Positions 11,937-22,979 of a DNA stretch of 64,000 nucleotides are shown here, in pieces; the first letter of the stretch is position 1, and the number at the start of each line of letters is the position of its first letter. The notes under the pieces are model-generated. The model was not told the DNA's origin and ran no database searches. It saw nothing but the letters and a program-made list of their open reading frames with translations. The stretch is from Dendrobium chrysotoxum (Eukaryota > Streptophyta > Magnoliopsida > Asparagales > Orchidaceae): contig CM034305.1 of NCBI GenBank assembly GCA_019925795.1, positions 68,684,573 through 68,748,572 on the forward strand, read 5' to 3'. Position numbers and translations under genes: made by a program.

Positions 11937-12450
11937 TTATTCTAATTTAGGGATGTCTCTAACCAAATCAAGTTGAGCAATTTTCCTATGAGTTTTTGTA
12001 TTAGAATGGCATAAACGTCTATGCCATAGCCAAGATTCACCTATAATAGTTTTCAAGTAGTAAATATTATTTGATTTATTAATACAATTGAAATCAAGTA
12101 TATAATCATTATTGGTTCTTATTCCGTCTAAAATAGATTTTCCATTTGAAAAAATTAAGCATATATTATAAAGAAATTTAATATCAAAGCATTTATCACA
12201 TAGTTGACTAATGCTTATTAAATTATGTTTTAACCCATCAAATAATAGAATATTCTTCATTGTAAAGCCATTAGTTTTACCAATAATACTTGCACCCACT
12301 ACCTTCCTAGTAGTAATGTCTACCAATACGCGTTTCGTCCACTCTTGGCCTCCAGCATGATGAATTACTTTAGATCTCCGGTCATGTTCCATGAGCTTCC
12401 ACTATCAAAGTAACAAAAGGTTCTCACTTGAACTTTTGTGAGAGTACACC
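11937..12450 (-). pseudogene. Copia protease end and GAG-pre-integrase domain
   Basis: A 151-codon open piece (11937-12392) reads through the GAG-pre-integrase domain: ILLFDGLKHNLISISQLCDK and LWHRRLCHSN, the latter being the zinc-binding start of integrase (H..H). Just upstream (about 12393-12440) another frame gives FCYFDSGSSWNMTG, which keeps the DSG of the aspartic protease active site where the family has DSGCSRHMTG. This is the best evidence for a Copia pol in the region. Confidence 0.85.
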
Positions 12451-13049
12451 TACGAAACAATCACAATTTAGTTTTGGGAACCCAAGTGGGTTTGAGCTCT
12501 GCCTTATGTTAAAATATATGAATGTTATGATGTGCTAGTGATGTTTTGGGCCTCCAAATCATATGTGTTCAATAGTGTATTTAGAGTGCGCAAGTGTGTG
12601 AAATATGTCATAATATGCCACAAGAATAACACCTAATCCTTGAGAATGGATTCACTAGTATATATGAGGGATGATATCTCCTTCTATAGAATGATGAAGC
12701 ATATTGTGTTTTATTATGTTGCTTTATTATGGATTGGCCCTGATGCATTTTGTTTAAGTGTTATGATCTTATTTATTAAGTATTCATTTTCACTCTCATG
12801 TATGTCTATATCCAATTTAATGCATTCTCATTACTATCCCTTTTTAAAGTTAGCTCTTATAGTTCCTTAAATGCTTCTTATAATTGAATATAATCTTTAT
12901 TCAAGGAATCATGATTTTCTTACAGTTTAAAATACTTTTTGTTTAATTAATAATGACTTTCTTTTAATGCACTATGCTCTTCAATTAATAACTCCTTATT
13001 TAATGCAATTTCATTAGTTCTTAATTTTGAAAAATTAATAGTTAAATTT

Positions 13050-14290
13050 GTATGCACTTTTTAAAGTTAAATATTATCTTTTAAGATGCGAGTTCAACTT
13101 TTTTAAGTTTCTATAAGTGTCATATAGTTGTTCTAGCAAAGAAAATAATTCATTATATGTTAATTCACATATGTCCTCATTATCAAAGTCCCCAAAACTA
13201 TCTTTACCCAATAAGCTCAAGTTGGTTAGCTCCTCTTCTTGCTTAATTTCTGAGGAGTCTGAGTTAGAGTTCATAAAAAATGCCTTTTGAAATTTATGTT
13301 TTGCCCTTTTGGCGTTACTTTTCTCCTCACTCTTCTCCTTTATCGGGTGGCTCTTAATGTTTAGGTAGTCGAATCGTATGTGTCTTGGCTTTTTGCATTC
13401 AAATTAAACAATATTAGTGGTAAAATTATTTAACTTTGAATTCCTACCATGCTATTTTCTATAATGGTGCTTATTCTTCTTTTTAAAAAATCATTAGAAT
13501 TGATGAGTGATTAGTACAATATCATCATTTCCATCTTTCCTGATTCACGACTTTCAGTATCATTGGATTTCAAAGTAATTGACTTCTAATTCTTTCATTC
13601 TCCTGAATCTGCATTTCATTGACTTACATTTTGCTCATAGGAAATCAACCAACCGAGAAGATTGCTCGTAGAATTTGAATTTAATTCTTTTGATTTAGAA
13701 TTAGCAGTTACTTTTGCATACTAGCTTTCAGGCAAGCAATATAAAATTTTGTTAACTTTTTTAGCATTTGATATTTTTTGTATCCAGAGTTATACATACA
13801 AGAATAATTTTTGTGAACTTAGTGTACATATCAAAAATTGACTTGCTAGGTTACATGCGAGAAAGTTTATATTCATGCAATAACTGATTCATGCATGATT
13901 ATTTAACTTTATTGGTTCATGCATAGGTTATACAATGCCTATCCCATATCTACTTACCACTTGTAAAAATTGAAACATGCATGTAATCTTTTGATTTTAG
14001 TGCATAGAAAAAATAGTTCAAAATTTTTGTATTTTGTTGTGATAAATTATGATCTTCTAAGGACCATTTACTAAAAGGATCAATATTTCCAATCCATTCA
14101 TAGTATGAAAAGGTAAAGGAAAACCAACTTGAATGCTATGCCACATTCAAAAGTGAATTGATTGTAAAAAAGTCGACATACAGATTTTCAAAAAATAAAA
14201 GGAATGTTATAAAACAAAGGTGGTCAAGTAATAGAATACCCTTATGAAGGGTTACGATAATCAAATTATGGCATTGGATCAATTCAAGGT
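13050..14290 (-). pseudogene. Copia gag remnant
   Basis: The region at about 14230 gives a PPLFYNIPFIF-like piece matching the N-terminal gag phrase PPLFDGTNYSYWK of plant Copia elements. At about 13370-13410 a decayed CCHC zinc knuckle reads FECKKPRHIRFDY, with two cysteines lost. It is followed by an acidic stretch, SDSSEIKQEEELTNLSLLGK, and a leucine-rich linker at 13074-13274. The order gag, protease, integrase, RT, RNase H on the minus strand is that of Copia. Confidence 0.7.
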
Positions 14291-14339
14291 GTTTAAACCA
14301 AAACAAGAAGGGAGCCCACTTTGAAACCAATTCAATGTG

Positions 14340-14940
14340 TAAAAGGCATACCAAGACGAAGGAGAGGGGGGGGGGGGGTGCGGGAGGAATTGGTTCTAAA
14401 AAATAAAACTTGAAATATATGGAAATGATTAAACCTTTAAATTAAAACATCAAATAATAACTCAAAAGCAACGAAATTTTTTTTCTTTACTGTTTTTTAA
14501 ACAATAGGTCAACAAAGAATTCACCAAACTCCTCTTTTACTCATATAATCAAAATTAAATGAGAGTGACATAAATGATATAGAAAGTAAAGTAAATTATA
14601 TAAAAATTAAGAAAATGAAAACAAAAGATTATAGTGGTTCAATCAAGTGTGCATACAATCTTGAAATCAGAGTATATAATCTTGTGCACAATGGGTGTAC
14701 AAGGGAATCCACAAAGTGCCTTATACACACACTGTGTATAAGATGTATGCAGTGTGTGTACAATCTCTCTATCAATATCTACAAACCAGTACACAGTGTG
14801 TGTACAAGGGAATCCACAAAGTGCCTTGTACACACACTTTGTATAAGGTGTACACAGTGACTATACAATTTGAAATCAGAGCATATAATAATATTAAACA
14901 TTTTGAACAGCTTGTGGAGAATTTAACAGCTTATTTTTAA
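14340..14940 (+). repeat. LTR-like start followed by TACACA/TGTGTA palindrome array
   Basis: A G-run and AGGAATTGGTTCTAAAAAAT (about 14364-14405) resemble the LTR-start phrase seen on the minus strand near 8100. From 14690 to 14870 come palindromes such as CCTTATACACACACTGTGTA and AGTACACAGTGTGTGTACAA. The block GGGAATCCACAAAGTGCCTT occurs twice (14703 and 14808). Reading frames across the array on both strands are products of the repeat. Confidence 0.55.
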
Positions 14941-15399
14941 TAGATAAGAAAACTGTTGTAGAGGAAATTGCATGGGAACAATGTACACCTTCAAATCCTA
15001 TCTCCAAAGCAACTGTATCGGAATAGTGTTTACCTATAATTTAGAGCAAGTTCTTTCGTTTGCCCACATGCTTCATCGAGGAATTCATATACAGGAGACC
15101 AAGCAGTTAGCCGATATTTGAGTACATGAGGATGATGATGGATATCATAGAGTCAGAGAGACGTCGGCCTTTACTTTATGAATATGATAGTTCCTAATAA
15201 AAATGATGATTCATTGTAAAAAAATTATGGTACGGTGTAATCTTCTATTTAAGTATAAATGTAACGATGTTCCTTGTTGAAATGATGATTCACCGTATTA
15301 ATTGATTCATTGTAAAAATTGATGTAAGTACAAAAAATAATTACAAATAAAAAAAATAAATGTGTACAAAATCAAAATTATTTATGAATGCTCAAACAT
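14941..15399. other. Non-coding stretch
   Basis: Nothing recognisable beyond two short TGATGATTCA..GTA repeats near 15210 and 15285. Confidence 0.3.
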
Positions 15400-16204
15400 A
15401 GTAAGGCATTCCCCAATTCTACCCTAAAATTTGACATTTTTTTAGGCCAACCGTAATATTGAACCCAATCAATTTCTTCTTCCTTGACAACAACTTTCAT
15501 ATACTTATAGATGAACATGCCGCAATCAATGCTATTCGACTACGTTGGCACACCACTAACACTCTGAATAGGCAAATTTTGAATATCTGATTCAAATGAT
15601 TGGCTGACATCCTCATGCAATTTTTCTTCCTTTACAAACTGATGAAATCATATTATTTTTTGTCCAAAATAATCCTATTCAAAACAATTATTTTTTAAAA
15701 ATTGTAAAGTGAATATGGTCACACTGACGACATCAGGAATGATTATCACGTGCGTGGCCATGGGCAATAGAATTGAAGAAAATTTAAACCTTTTCCTTAA
15801 GGACTCCTACAAGAAGAGTTTAGTGTTGATTGCTACACAGTGCTAGCAATATTACTTTGGCTTCTTGGACAGAAAGTTGGTTAACATGTTGAATATACAG
15901 ATTGCTTATGTCTTTATAATTAGCTTTTGTGTAGTTCTGACATAAACCAAACAACTAGGGTGAATATTGAGGAAAAAAAATAATGTAAAAATCATTTTAC
16001 TGCGTGAAAGCTTACATACTACAAAGAAGAGATATATAAGAAGGGATGACATAGGTCATGAGAAAGCTTATTCCTTTCTACTAACAGGAAGGCAAAAACA
16101 TCCACATGTGCGTCACGAAGTTCATCAATTTCTCCTCTAAAAACTGTAATATTCCCAACAATGAATATATTATCTTGCCTATAACAAAATAAATAGGGTT
16201 AAAG

Positions 16205-16612
16205 AATTGGTGTACACATGTTGTACACGCACTGGGTACAAGAAAAATCAATATGCACATAGTGTGTGTATAACTTGTACACAATGAGTGTTCAACATGT
16301 ACACAATGCGTGTACAAGGAAAATCAACATGTAAATAGTGTGTACAACTTGTATATAGTATGTGTATAATATATATACATTCTATGTTTAAACAAAAAAG
16401 AAGAAAAAAAAATATACACATTCTATGTATAAAGTTATACATAATGTGTGTACAACATGTACACAGTGTGTATAAAAAAAATCAATATGCACATAGTATA
16501 TACAATTAGTACACAGTGTGTGTATAACATGTACACAATGTGTGTGTAAGGGAAATCAATATGTACACAATGTGTATAATTTATACACAGTATGTGTACA
16601 AAGGGGAAACAA
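16205..16612. repeat. Degenerate TGTACACA/TGTGTACA palindrome array
   Basis: More than ten near-palindromic units such as TTGTACACAATGAGTGT, ATGTACACAATGCGTGTACA and TTATACACAGTATGTGTACA are spaced roughly every 25-40 bases, with AAAATCAACATG-like spacers recurring four times. The motif is the same as in 14690-14870. It sits in what would be an intron of the decayed ULP1 gene. Confidence 0.7.
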
Positions 16613-16884
16613 TGTTGAAACTTAATTGTTAGTATGCTTTATAAAATATAAACTCCTCAGTAATAAGATCCCTGTCCTTAAAATCCATTCTTGCGCTTAC
16701 AGGGTGAAAAACGTCAGGTAATGTGTCTACATTGGAATCATTAGTAACAGCTAGCTTCTCCACTATGCTGTGAAAAGCTTTCCCTCTTCAATATTTGACT
16801 CCTCTTCTAAATATACCTTCCTTTCTTTCCTCAGGTCACCTGTTGTGTATGGTGTTTTAATGGTCTTTTTAGCTCGGTCAATTC

Positions 16885-17302
16885 TTTTCTCCACAGTACT
16901 GGCTATAGTACTAGTTGACACCTAAGGATAATTTGGTTCGTGTGTAAGATAATGCAATATAAGATAGTATAAAATTTAGGTACTTTGAAAGTAATACCTT
17001 AAGTGCAGCTGCCTGAATTGGTAGTTTAGCCTTATTGTTATCGACTTATATCTATTCAGCAATTTTCATTTCATTGATAGTAGGGGGCTTCATCACTCTT
17101 CTCGGCACTAGCTATAGCACCAGTTGACACCTAAGGATAATTTGATTCGTGTGTACGACAATGCAATGTAAAACTGTGCAAAATTCAAGCCCTTTAAAAG
17201 TAATACCTTAGGTGCAGCTGCCTAAATTGGTAGTTCAACCTTACTGCTGTCGAGCAATGTCTGTCAAGAAATTCCCATCTCCTCATCAATAGCAGGGACT
17301 TC
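16885..17302 (-). repeat. 208-bp tandem duplication of an exon-plus-intron unit
   Basis: CCTAAGGATAATTTG begins at 16921 and again at 17129. Matching sequence runs from GTACTGGCTATAGTACTAGT / GCACTAGCTATAGCACCAGT through AAAGTAATACCTTA.GTGCAG to GGG.CTTCAT. Each unit ends, on the minus strand, with CAGGCAGCTGCACTTAAG or its equivalent before a GTATTAC splice-donor-like site. So an exon and its intron seem duplicated. Both copies now have stops. Confidence 0.8.
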
Positions 17303-17860
17303 ATAGCTCTTTGTACAAGACTTTGCCCGATGTTGCATTTTATTAGCAACATGTTCCAAAAAATTCTCTTGAAGATGTGCAAATTACTTTCAATACTTGT
17401 ATTTCATTTCGATCTGCCCAACCCGCATGCTAATGGAATCCATCTCATTCCCAAGCATTTCAATAAAACATGAATTTCAATGAGTGCTTGTTGAAATTTA
17501 CTACTGCCATCATGAGTGGAGTGTGCGCTGCCAAATGCATCAGTAGGAGATGGGGCTTTTTGAGGAGATTGAGGGAGATGTGTCTCAAGAGGGGAGACAG
17601 ATGGTGGGGTTGAGAAGGTATGTTGTATTGGAAAGGTCTGTGGAGTTGGAAACACCTCACTTTACATTGCTGCTTCCTCTACAATAACACATTGGAATGA
17701 ATAAAAAATAGGCACAAAAGTGAGTCCATTGTCAGTTGAACACATCAAATTACAAGTCATATTATATGTGTTGAATCATGTGTACCTGGCTATCCCTGAT
17801 ATCCCTAAATATGTTGGAGAGCAGTTTGGAAGTAAAAGTAATGTTGTTGTCCCAACGAAG

Positions 17861-18247
17861 AAAATGAGGTCTTGAGTTAGCATGTGTACGGGGAATAATG
17901 GATGTGTGCACCAAAAATTAAATCCGTATATGATCAAGATGGAACATTATTAAAGGTAGTAGTAATTAGAGAGACGAAGATACTGTGAGGACTCACCATT
18001 AACAAGGGAACAAATCCATTCAAATAACCGAGGGAGACATCAACATCAAACTTCATGGCTATACTATTATCCTCCATACTAAACCCTAAACAGCTAAAGA
18101 GGATAAAAAAAATGATAACCGATTAGTCTTTTTGAAGATAAAGAGCGTCATAAGAGTCCGAATTTTACATATAATAATCTCTCATGATGAGAGCTCCGAC
18201 TCCAAAACCTTAAAATATTTCGATCTTCAACGATTTTTTTCAAATTA
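17861..18247. other. Upstream region of the mS38 gene, no feature seen
   Basis: A 390-base stretch with no gene of its own; it leads up to the MITE at 18251. Confidence 0.3.
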
Positions 18248-18250
18248 TTA

Positions 18251-18459
18251 GGCTTCGTTTGGTTTGGCATAAAAACGGAGTTTTTGGTCTGGAATCGGCG
18301 TTACCACCACTGTTTTATATTTGTTTAGATGACTTCCGTAAAAAGGCGTTTTCTAAACCTCTGTATAAGATACGTTCTGGGAAGGAAAAAATTTTCACTT
18401 TCTCGTTTTTAAAACCGCCGTTTAAAAAGAAAAAACGGAGTCCGCAACCAAACAAAGCC
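18251..18459. mobile_element. Harbinger/Tourist-like MITE in the mS38 upstream region
   Basis: A 209-bp element with terminal inverted repeats: it starts GGCTTCGTTTGGTT and the reverse complement of its end starts GGCTTTGTTTGGTT. It is flanked by TTA on both sides (18248-18250 and 18460-18462), the target duplication typical of PIF/Harbinger elements. A..ACGGAGT lies just inside both ends. It has no transposase. It ends 152 bases before the mS38 start codon, so it lies in the promoter or 5' leader. Confidence 0.85.
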
Positions 18460-18611
18460 TTAATCTCCGGACCGGATCGGGTCATGGACTTCGTTTTTTC
18501 AACCTGATTGCAGTCCGGACGGGAAGCTACGTCGGACTCATCACAGAATAATTTCCCGAGGCCATCGGCTGCTTCCTCGCAGGCTCGCATCCATATCCCT
18601 CATCGCGATCA

Positions 18612-19031
18612 ATGGCGTCGCTTCTCCACAAGCTCCTCCGAAAGTGCCAACCTCCTTCACTCCAAACCCTATCCTTCTTGAGCAAGTCGCAGCCACGCAC
18701 AACCGTTCTTAGAACCCCAATCCTTTCATTAAACCCTGATCTCTTCATTGAACCAAGCGCCGGTCCCATTTCTTGTTTTCTTGACAATGATGCAGCTGAA
18801 ACAGTCCCTTTTCGGTTCTACCCTTCGTTTCCACATTTCTATAATCTAGAGCCGTTTTCTCTATGTGGGAACGTTCAATCTGAAAAAAAAAAATCTGATG
18901 CTGAGCCAGATTACGCCAGCGAAAGCGATGATCGAATGGTGTGGGCTGATAGTGTTAAAAAGAAGAGGAAGAGGAAGATGAACAAGCACAAGTACAGGAA
19001 GCTGAGGAAACGCCTCCGCCGCCAGACTTAG
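18612..19031 (+). CDS. Small mitoribosomal protein mS38 (AURKAIP1/COX24 family)
   Basis: An intact, intronless 139-codon gene. The C-terminal 29 residues (111-139) begin WADSVKKKRKRKMNKHKYRK and end in a very basic RRQT tail. This is the conserved AURKAIP1/COX24 domain, a helix that binds rRNA of the small mitochondrial ribosomal subunit. The first 60 residues are rich in Leu, Ser, Lys and Arg and nearly free of acidic residues, as in a mitochondrial targeting peptide. The middle (about 60-108) is poorly conserved in the family. The ATG is the first in frame and starts the targeting-like sequence. Base composition is richer in G and C than the surroundings, as expected of a real gene among decayed repeats. 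A MITE lies just upstream. Plant homologues have about this length and are usually annotated as aurora-kinase-interacting-protein-like or 'mitochondrial mRNA-processing COX24'. Confidence 0.88.
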   Translation: MASLLHKLLRKCQPPSLQTLSFLSKSQPRTTVLRTPILSLNPDLFIEPSAGPISCFLDNDAAETVPFRFYPSFPHFYNLEPFSLCGNVQSEKKKSDAEPDYASESDDRMVWADSVKKKRKRKMNKHKYRKLRKRLRRQT

Positions 19032-20770
19032 GCGGCCACGGCTTGATATATGATCGGAATCTAAGAGGGGAGCTTTCCCTCTTAATTTTTTTAATATTCC
19101 TTTTATTTTGATCTCTCATCTCGCATTCAAGGCTTGATTGTCTTTGGGTTTTAACGAAAATCATTAATGCGTCAGTTTGCGTTTTACTGCAGCTGCTGGC
19201 ATTTAGGTTTGGCAAGCGTTTTTTTTCAAGCTTTGTTCTCATACCTGTCATCTGAAAGAAAAAGAACTCTTTTTGCAGCTCTAGTCTATGTGTATTTACT
19301 TCTGTCTATGCACAAATAACTCAATGAAAACAAGTTTGCGTATTTATACCGGCACAATCTTTGCCGCAGCTTGTTGTTATCACTAATACCTTTGTGCTTG
19401 CCCTTATAGGAGAAGAATAAGAGGTATTCTCTTTTTATCGTGGAAATTTGTGCTTTAACTTCCATGAAGAATAAACATAATGTATATGATATGCATAGTT
19501 CTAATAGTTTTTATTGTTGAATTTTTCATCTTTTAACTTCCATGAAGAATAGACTTTGAGCATATGATATACATGGTCTGATAAGGGAGATTGTACTGAA
19601 ATAAGTAAAAAATTAGAGCTGGTAAAATTTTAAAGATGTTTTAAAACTATTAGAATAAAATTGAGTCTATGATATTTAATTGTAGTTTTCTTGTAATTAT
19701 TATTTATCATGAAATGTTATTTGAAGATCAAATCATAATTTATACTTAAATCTGATAGATATATTGATTTTAGATCTATTATACATGATAATAGGGATAT
19801 GCTTGAGGTAAGAACTTCTATGATTAAGAGTGGTGCTTAAAATAGCAAATTGACTTGGGAGTACCGTGCAATAGAAAATGTCATAGAAATATATTTAAAA
19901 AATTACATTTAGATTAGCTATGTTGTTTGATAAGAAAGAAATCCTTGAACCACATTGAGTGTGGAAAAAATGAGTGTGAAATATGAATATATTTTAAAAC
20001 TAAGGAGATATTAAGGAATGGTATTATTATAGAGATGATATGAGTAATGCCTATTATAGACAAGGTAGTGAAAGATAAATTATAAATGGTAGAGTGATGG
20101 AGGGGTTAATAGACTTTCTTTTTGTCTTCATTGTCATACAAGGAGGATATTGGTTGAGGTCATTATGGGCTTTGTGGAGTTGGGATGGTGCCTAGGAATT
20201 TTTGAAAAAAGTAACAAAGTAATCATAGGATACCTTGAAAGAAAGAAGAACTCTTCATGTACTCCTTGAGAAGGATGGGAGGAAGAACTTCACGTACAGA
20301 GTTCAGAGCAATTCACATGCATAACTTGATCAAAGGAGGAAGAAGCATTTAAAATCAATGGTCTTATTAAAATATATCATTCATCAATTAATCAATTAAC
20401 TAATATCTAAAAGTCTATACAACCAACCCAAAAGTCTATACAACCATCCTTATTTATAAACAAAAACAAGCAACAAGTTAATATTAATATTATCCTTTTC
20501 CTTATTACCTAAATGATGAAATTATGCTTATCCTAATTACATTTAACATAATAAAAAAAGAAAGTAAATACTAAAAAACTGGCCAAGATTAATGAATCAT
20601 ATAGAAACGCTTGAAAACTGATTTAATTAAACTATAGTTAGCATTGTTTAACTTATTTTTGGTTAACCTACAAAAAATTTGATCCAATTTAAGGCTAAAT
20701 TTATTGAATTGTTAACCAATCCTTATTGTATTGCGTCAATTCATTTGACTCGCAAAGATTTCTTCTCTTG
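19032..20770. other. mS38 3' region and intergenic DNA
   Basis: The first few hundred bases after the stop presumably hold the 3' untranslated region; an AATAAA-like signal is not decisive. Beyond that there is AT-rich DNA without a supportable gene. AAAAGTCTATACAACCA is tandemly duplicated near 20410-20445. Confidence 0.35.
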
Positions 20771-21559
20771 AAAAGTCTACATGGGAGTTTTAGGAGATTG
20801 TAGACTCTGTTCATGCATAGCTTGTTGAGCAATACAAACATCAGTATGCATGAGTATTAGCAAGTTTGGAGGTTTCAGGGGAGAGCAACTCCAATCTATA
20901 TGTACTTGGTAAGCATCAAGATCCTTGAGAACTAGTTGAGGATCTGTTGGTTGCGGCATCATTGGAACAGTGGTTGTGTCATCATCAATGGGGATGACCA
21001 TGATTCTATAGTAGCTTGCTCCATCTCAAGAACAACATAACTTGCTACAAAACCTACAAATAAGTGTATAAGTTCAAGTGCTTTTTAGCTTGGCCTACTA
21101 AACTCATTAATGAGAATGAATTTGTGTTCTATCCAACAAATATGCCTAACGCAATATCTACAAGTCTTATATGATAACAGTGATATGGAACAATAGTATG
21201 GTTAATTATTTTCATGATAATTTAGATATTAAAGGGTTATAATTATGGGCAATGAATAAGGATAATATAAGCGGTGAAATCAATCCAAAGAAAAAAATTA
21301 TAGTTTCCTTGATAACTTTCATGAACTTAAATATTTGAATTACGAGCATCATTGTTATAAGCAATCAACATTTAATTATGTTTATTCTTATGCAAATGTG
21401 CATGCGAACATACATATGATGCAGATGAAATGTCACATGATAAAGTTAATAAAATCAATATGCTTATGTGCAAACTCAGTTTTCAAGTTGGGGCTATTTT
21501 CTAATTCAGGTTTTTTAGTGAAGTAATCCTTTAAGCCGAAGTCTTCCTTATTAGATAGT
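20771..21559. other. Intergenic, no supportable gene
   Basis: A 74-codon minus-strand frame (20777-21001) is not recognised and has no visible partner exon. I see nothing else. Confidence 0.3.
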
Positions 21560-22090
21560 GGATCATTATCACTAACATCTTCAAAACTTTCATTCAAATT
21601 TGACTTAAATTTAATAGATTACCAGATCTATTTCATATCAAGGCATACACCAATTTCAAAAAGCTAAATTATTAGCATTATTTAAAGTTTGAGGTTCACA
21701 AAATGTTAAATATTTCCTAATTTCTGACCTAAGTCCATTAATAAATCTTTTAATAACAATACATAGTTCTTTAGATATTTCTTAAAGTTGACATCTATTA
21801 TCTAGCTAGAAAAAATTATTATACTATTCAATAACATATTGATTTTCCTGTCTAAATTTCTGAACTTCTTATGCAGATTTCTTAAAAATGAATGTCTAAT
21901 ATTCTTTTACAAAACCAGATAACTTTGAGCTATCTAACTTAATCTATGGTTGGTCATTCAGATAATAACAATCAGCATAAGCTTCTAGGTCACACAACCA
22001 ATCAATACATATGTTAACATTTTTAGATCCACCAAACATAGTGACATAGTGTTCTTGCATGCTATGATGAATACAATCATGCATTTTTGT
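21560..22090 (-). pseudogene. Ty3-type retrotransposon gag fragment
   Basis: Minus-strand pieces match plant Ty3 (Gypsy) gag in order. First, around 21960-22080, MFGGSKNVNICIDWLCDLEA and YADCYYLNDQ (the family has 'WL..LE..F'). Next, about 21850-21950, KLSGFVKEY..FIFKKSA..VQKFRQENQYVIE. Then, near 21680-21740, RFINGLRSEIRKYLTFCEPQ. Many stops and frame changes break it. No pol or LTR is seen beside it, so it is an isolated fragment. Confidence 0.6.
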
Positions 22091-22979
22091 ACATCATTGT
22101 CATGAATGATGCTCTATATAATGCAATTATCATCATTAATTTACTCTAAATGTAATCATGCAGCAAACCCAACTTGATTATGAAACAATTGCAAACAATA
22201 AATTGGTTCAATCTTCTTTTCCTAGTTTAATCAATCACTAAATAATCATAATTGATCTCATTGTAGCTAGAGAAAAGGTCATATATGCAGGCTTGATAAC
22301 ATGTAGACTATATAAGGTGTATTTAAAAGATTAAAGACTTTATGTCATGCACTTAAACATATCAAGTTAATAACAGAGTAATTTAGGAGCTAAGCTTAAA
22401 ATACCTAGAAATAGCAAAATGTTATCAAATCAAAACTTGTTGTGCTTAATCATGCAATGGTTATTTTGTAGAAGTTTCTTTGCATGCAACAAATCTGATG
22501 CATATAACCTTCCAAACCAAGCCCTTCTATTATATTAGCTTTCAAACTCAACCTCAGTTAGAGCTAAATGCACGCTTAATTTATGATTTATTTAGCTTTT
22601 TATATGTTTTCTTTGATGTTTATCCTTTTAAATTAGTTTTTTTAATTAGTAGTACGTTTATGCAATCTTTTCTTTAATTTGTTTTTTTTTTTGTAATAAT
22701 GATTCAATATAGTTATAAAAGGTGATGATGGCTTAATCATAACTTGTATCATCGACCACAACCATGTCTCCTTCAACCATTTAATCATAGTTTAGATCGT
22801 TCACGATCCTCACCATTCACTGTCATATTTATTGTGCCCATAGCTTTTTGAATAACTCATGATATTTATTTCTTGCATCCATCAACAATTACTTCTATAA
22901 GTTATTGCATCATGAATTGACAACTTCTTGAATCTTTTGCATTCAATAGCATACCTGCTTAACCACAACAAACTATCAC
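22091..22979. other. Intergenic, no gene seen
   Basis: AT-rich DNA with a poly-T run near 22682-22692. No supportable feature. Confidence 0.3.

Larger units (their letters stand above)
6235..14350 (-). mobile_element. Decayed Sirevirus-like Ty1/Copia retrotransposon
   Basis: The whole element runs gag (about 14.29 kb), protease, integrase, RT, RNase H (to 9.64 kb), a non-coding 3' region, polypurine tract and 3' LTR (8130-6235). The 5' LTR is not found: at about 14350 the sequence changes to a plus-oriented GGGGGGTGCGGGAGGAATTGG segment that resembles the start of another LTR of this type. All coding regions carry stops and frameshifts, so the copy is dead. The Sirevirus label rests on gag-pol wording, the long LTR and the long post-pol region, and is an inference. 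Confidence 0.75.
15400..17860 (-). pseudogene. Decayed ULP1-type (C48) cysteine protease gene of a transposon
   Basis: Minus-strand pieces fit a ULP1/SENP-like protease, the class carried by many plant Mutator-like elements (Kaonashi type) and some other transposons. Near 15500-15570 the frame reads GVPT, then a stop, then SNSIDCGMFIYKYM: the DCG (codons at 15519-15527) is the catalytic Cys motif. Further upstream (about 15810-15850) QH*TLLVGVLKEK keeps the catalytic His, but the Trp codon that normally follows is TAA. A piece at about 16050-16130 reads DVFAFLLVERNKL. The 5' part (17190-17655) is Ser/Pro-rich followed by MRVGQIEMKYKY-like coiled sequence. Several stops show it is dead; apparent introns carry palindrome arrays. 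Confidence 0.6.

Noticed and set aside
12640..12870. 76-codon plus-strand hydrophobic frame
   Set aside because: It lies antisense within the Copia gag-protease region and has no family match.
14615..14940. Three cysteine-rich frames of 64-81 codons
   Set aside because: They are translations of the TACACA/TGTGTA palindromes on both strands.
16081..16442. Minus-strand Cys/His-rich frames
   Set aside because: Same palindrome array; the only meaningful codons nearby belong to the ULP1-type remnant in another frame.
20777..21001. 74-codon minus-strand frame with Pro/Asp-rich sequence
   Set aside because: Not recognised, no neighbouring exon or repeat partner; probably chance.
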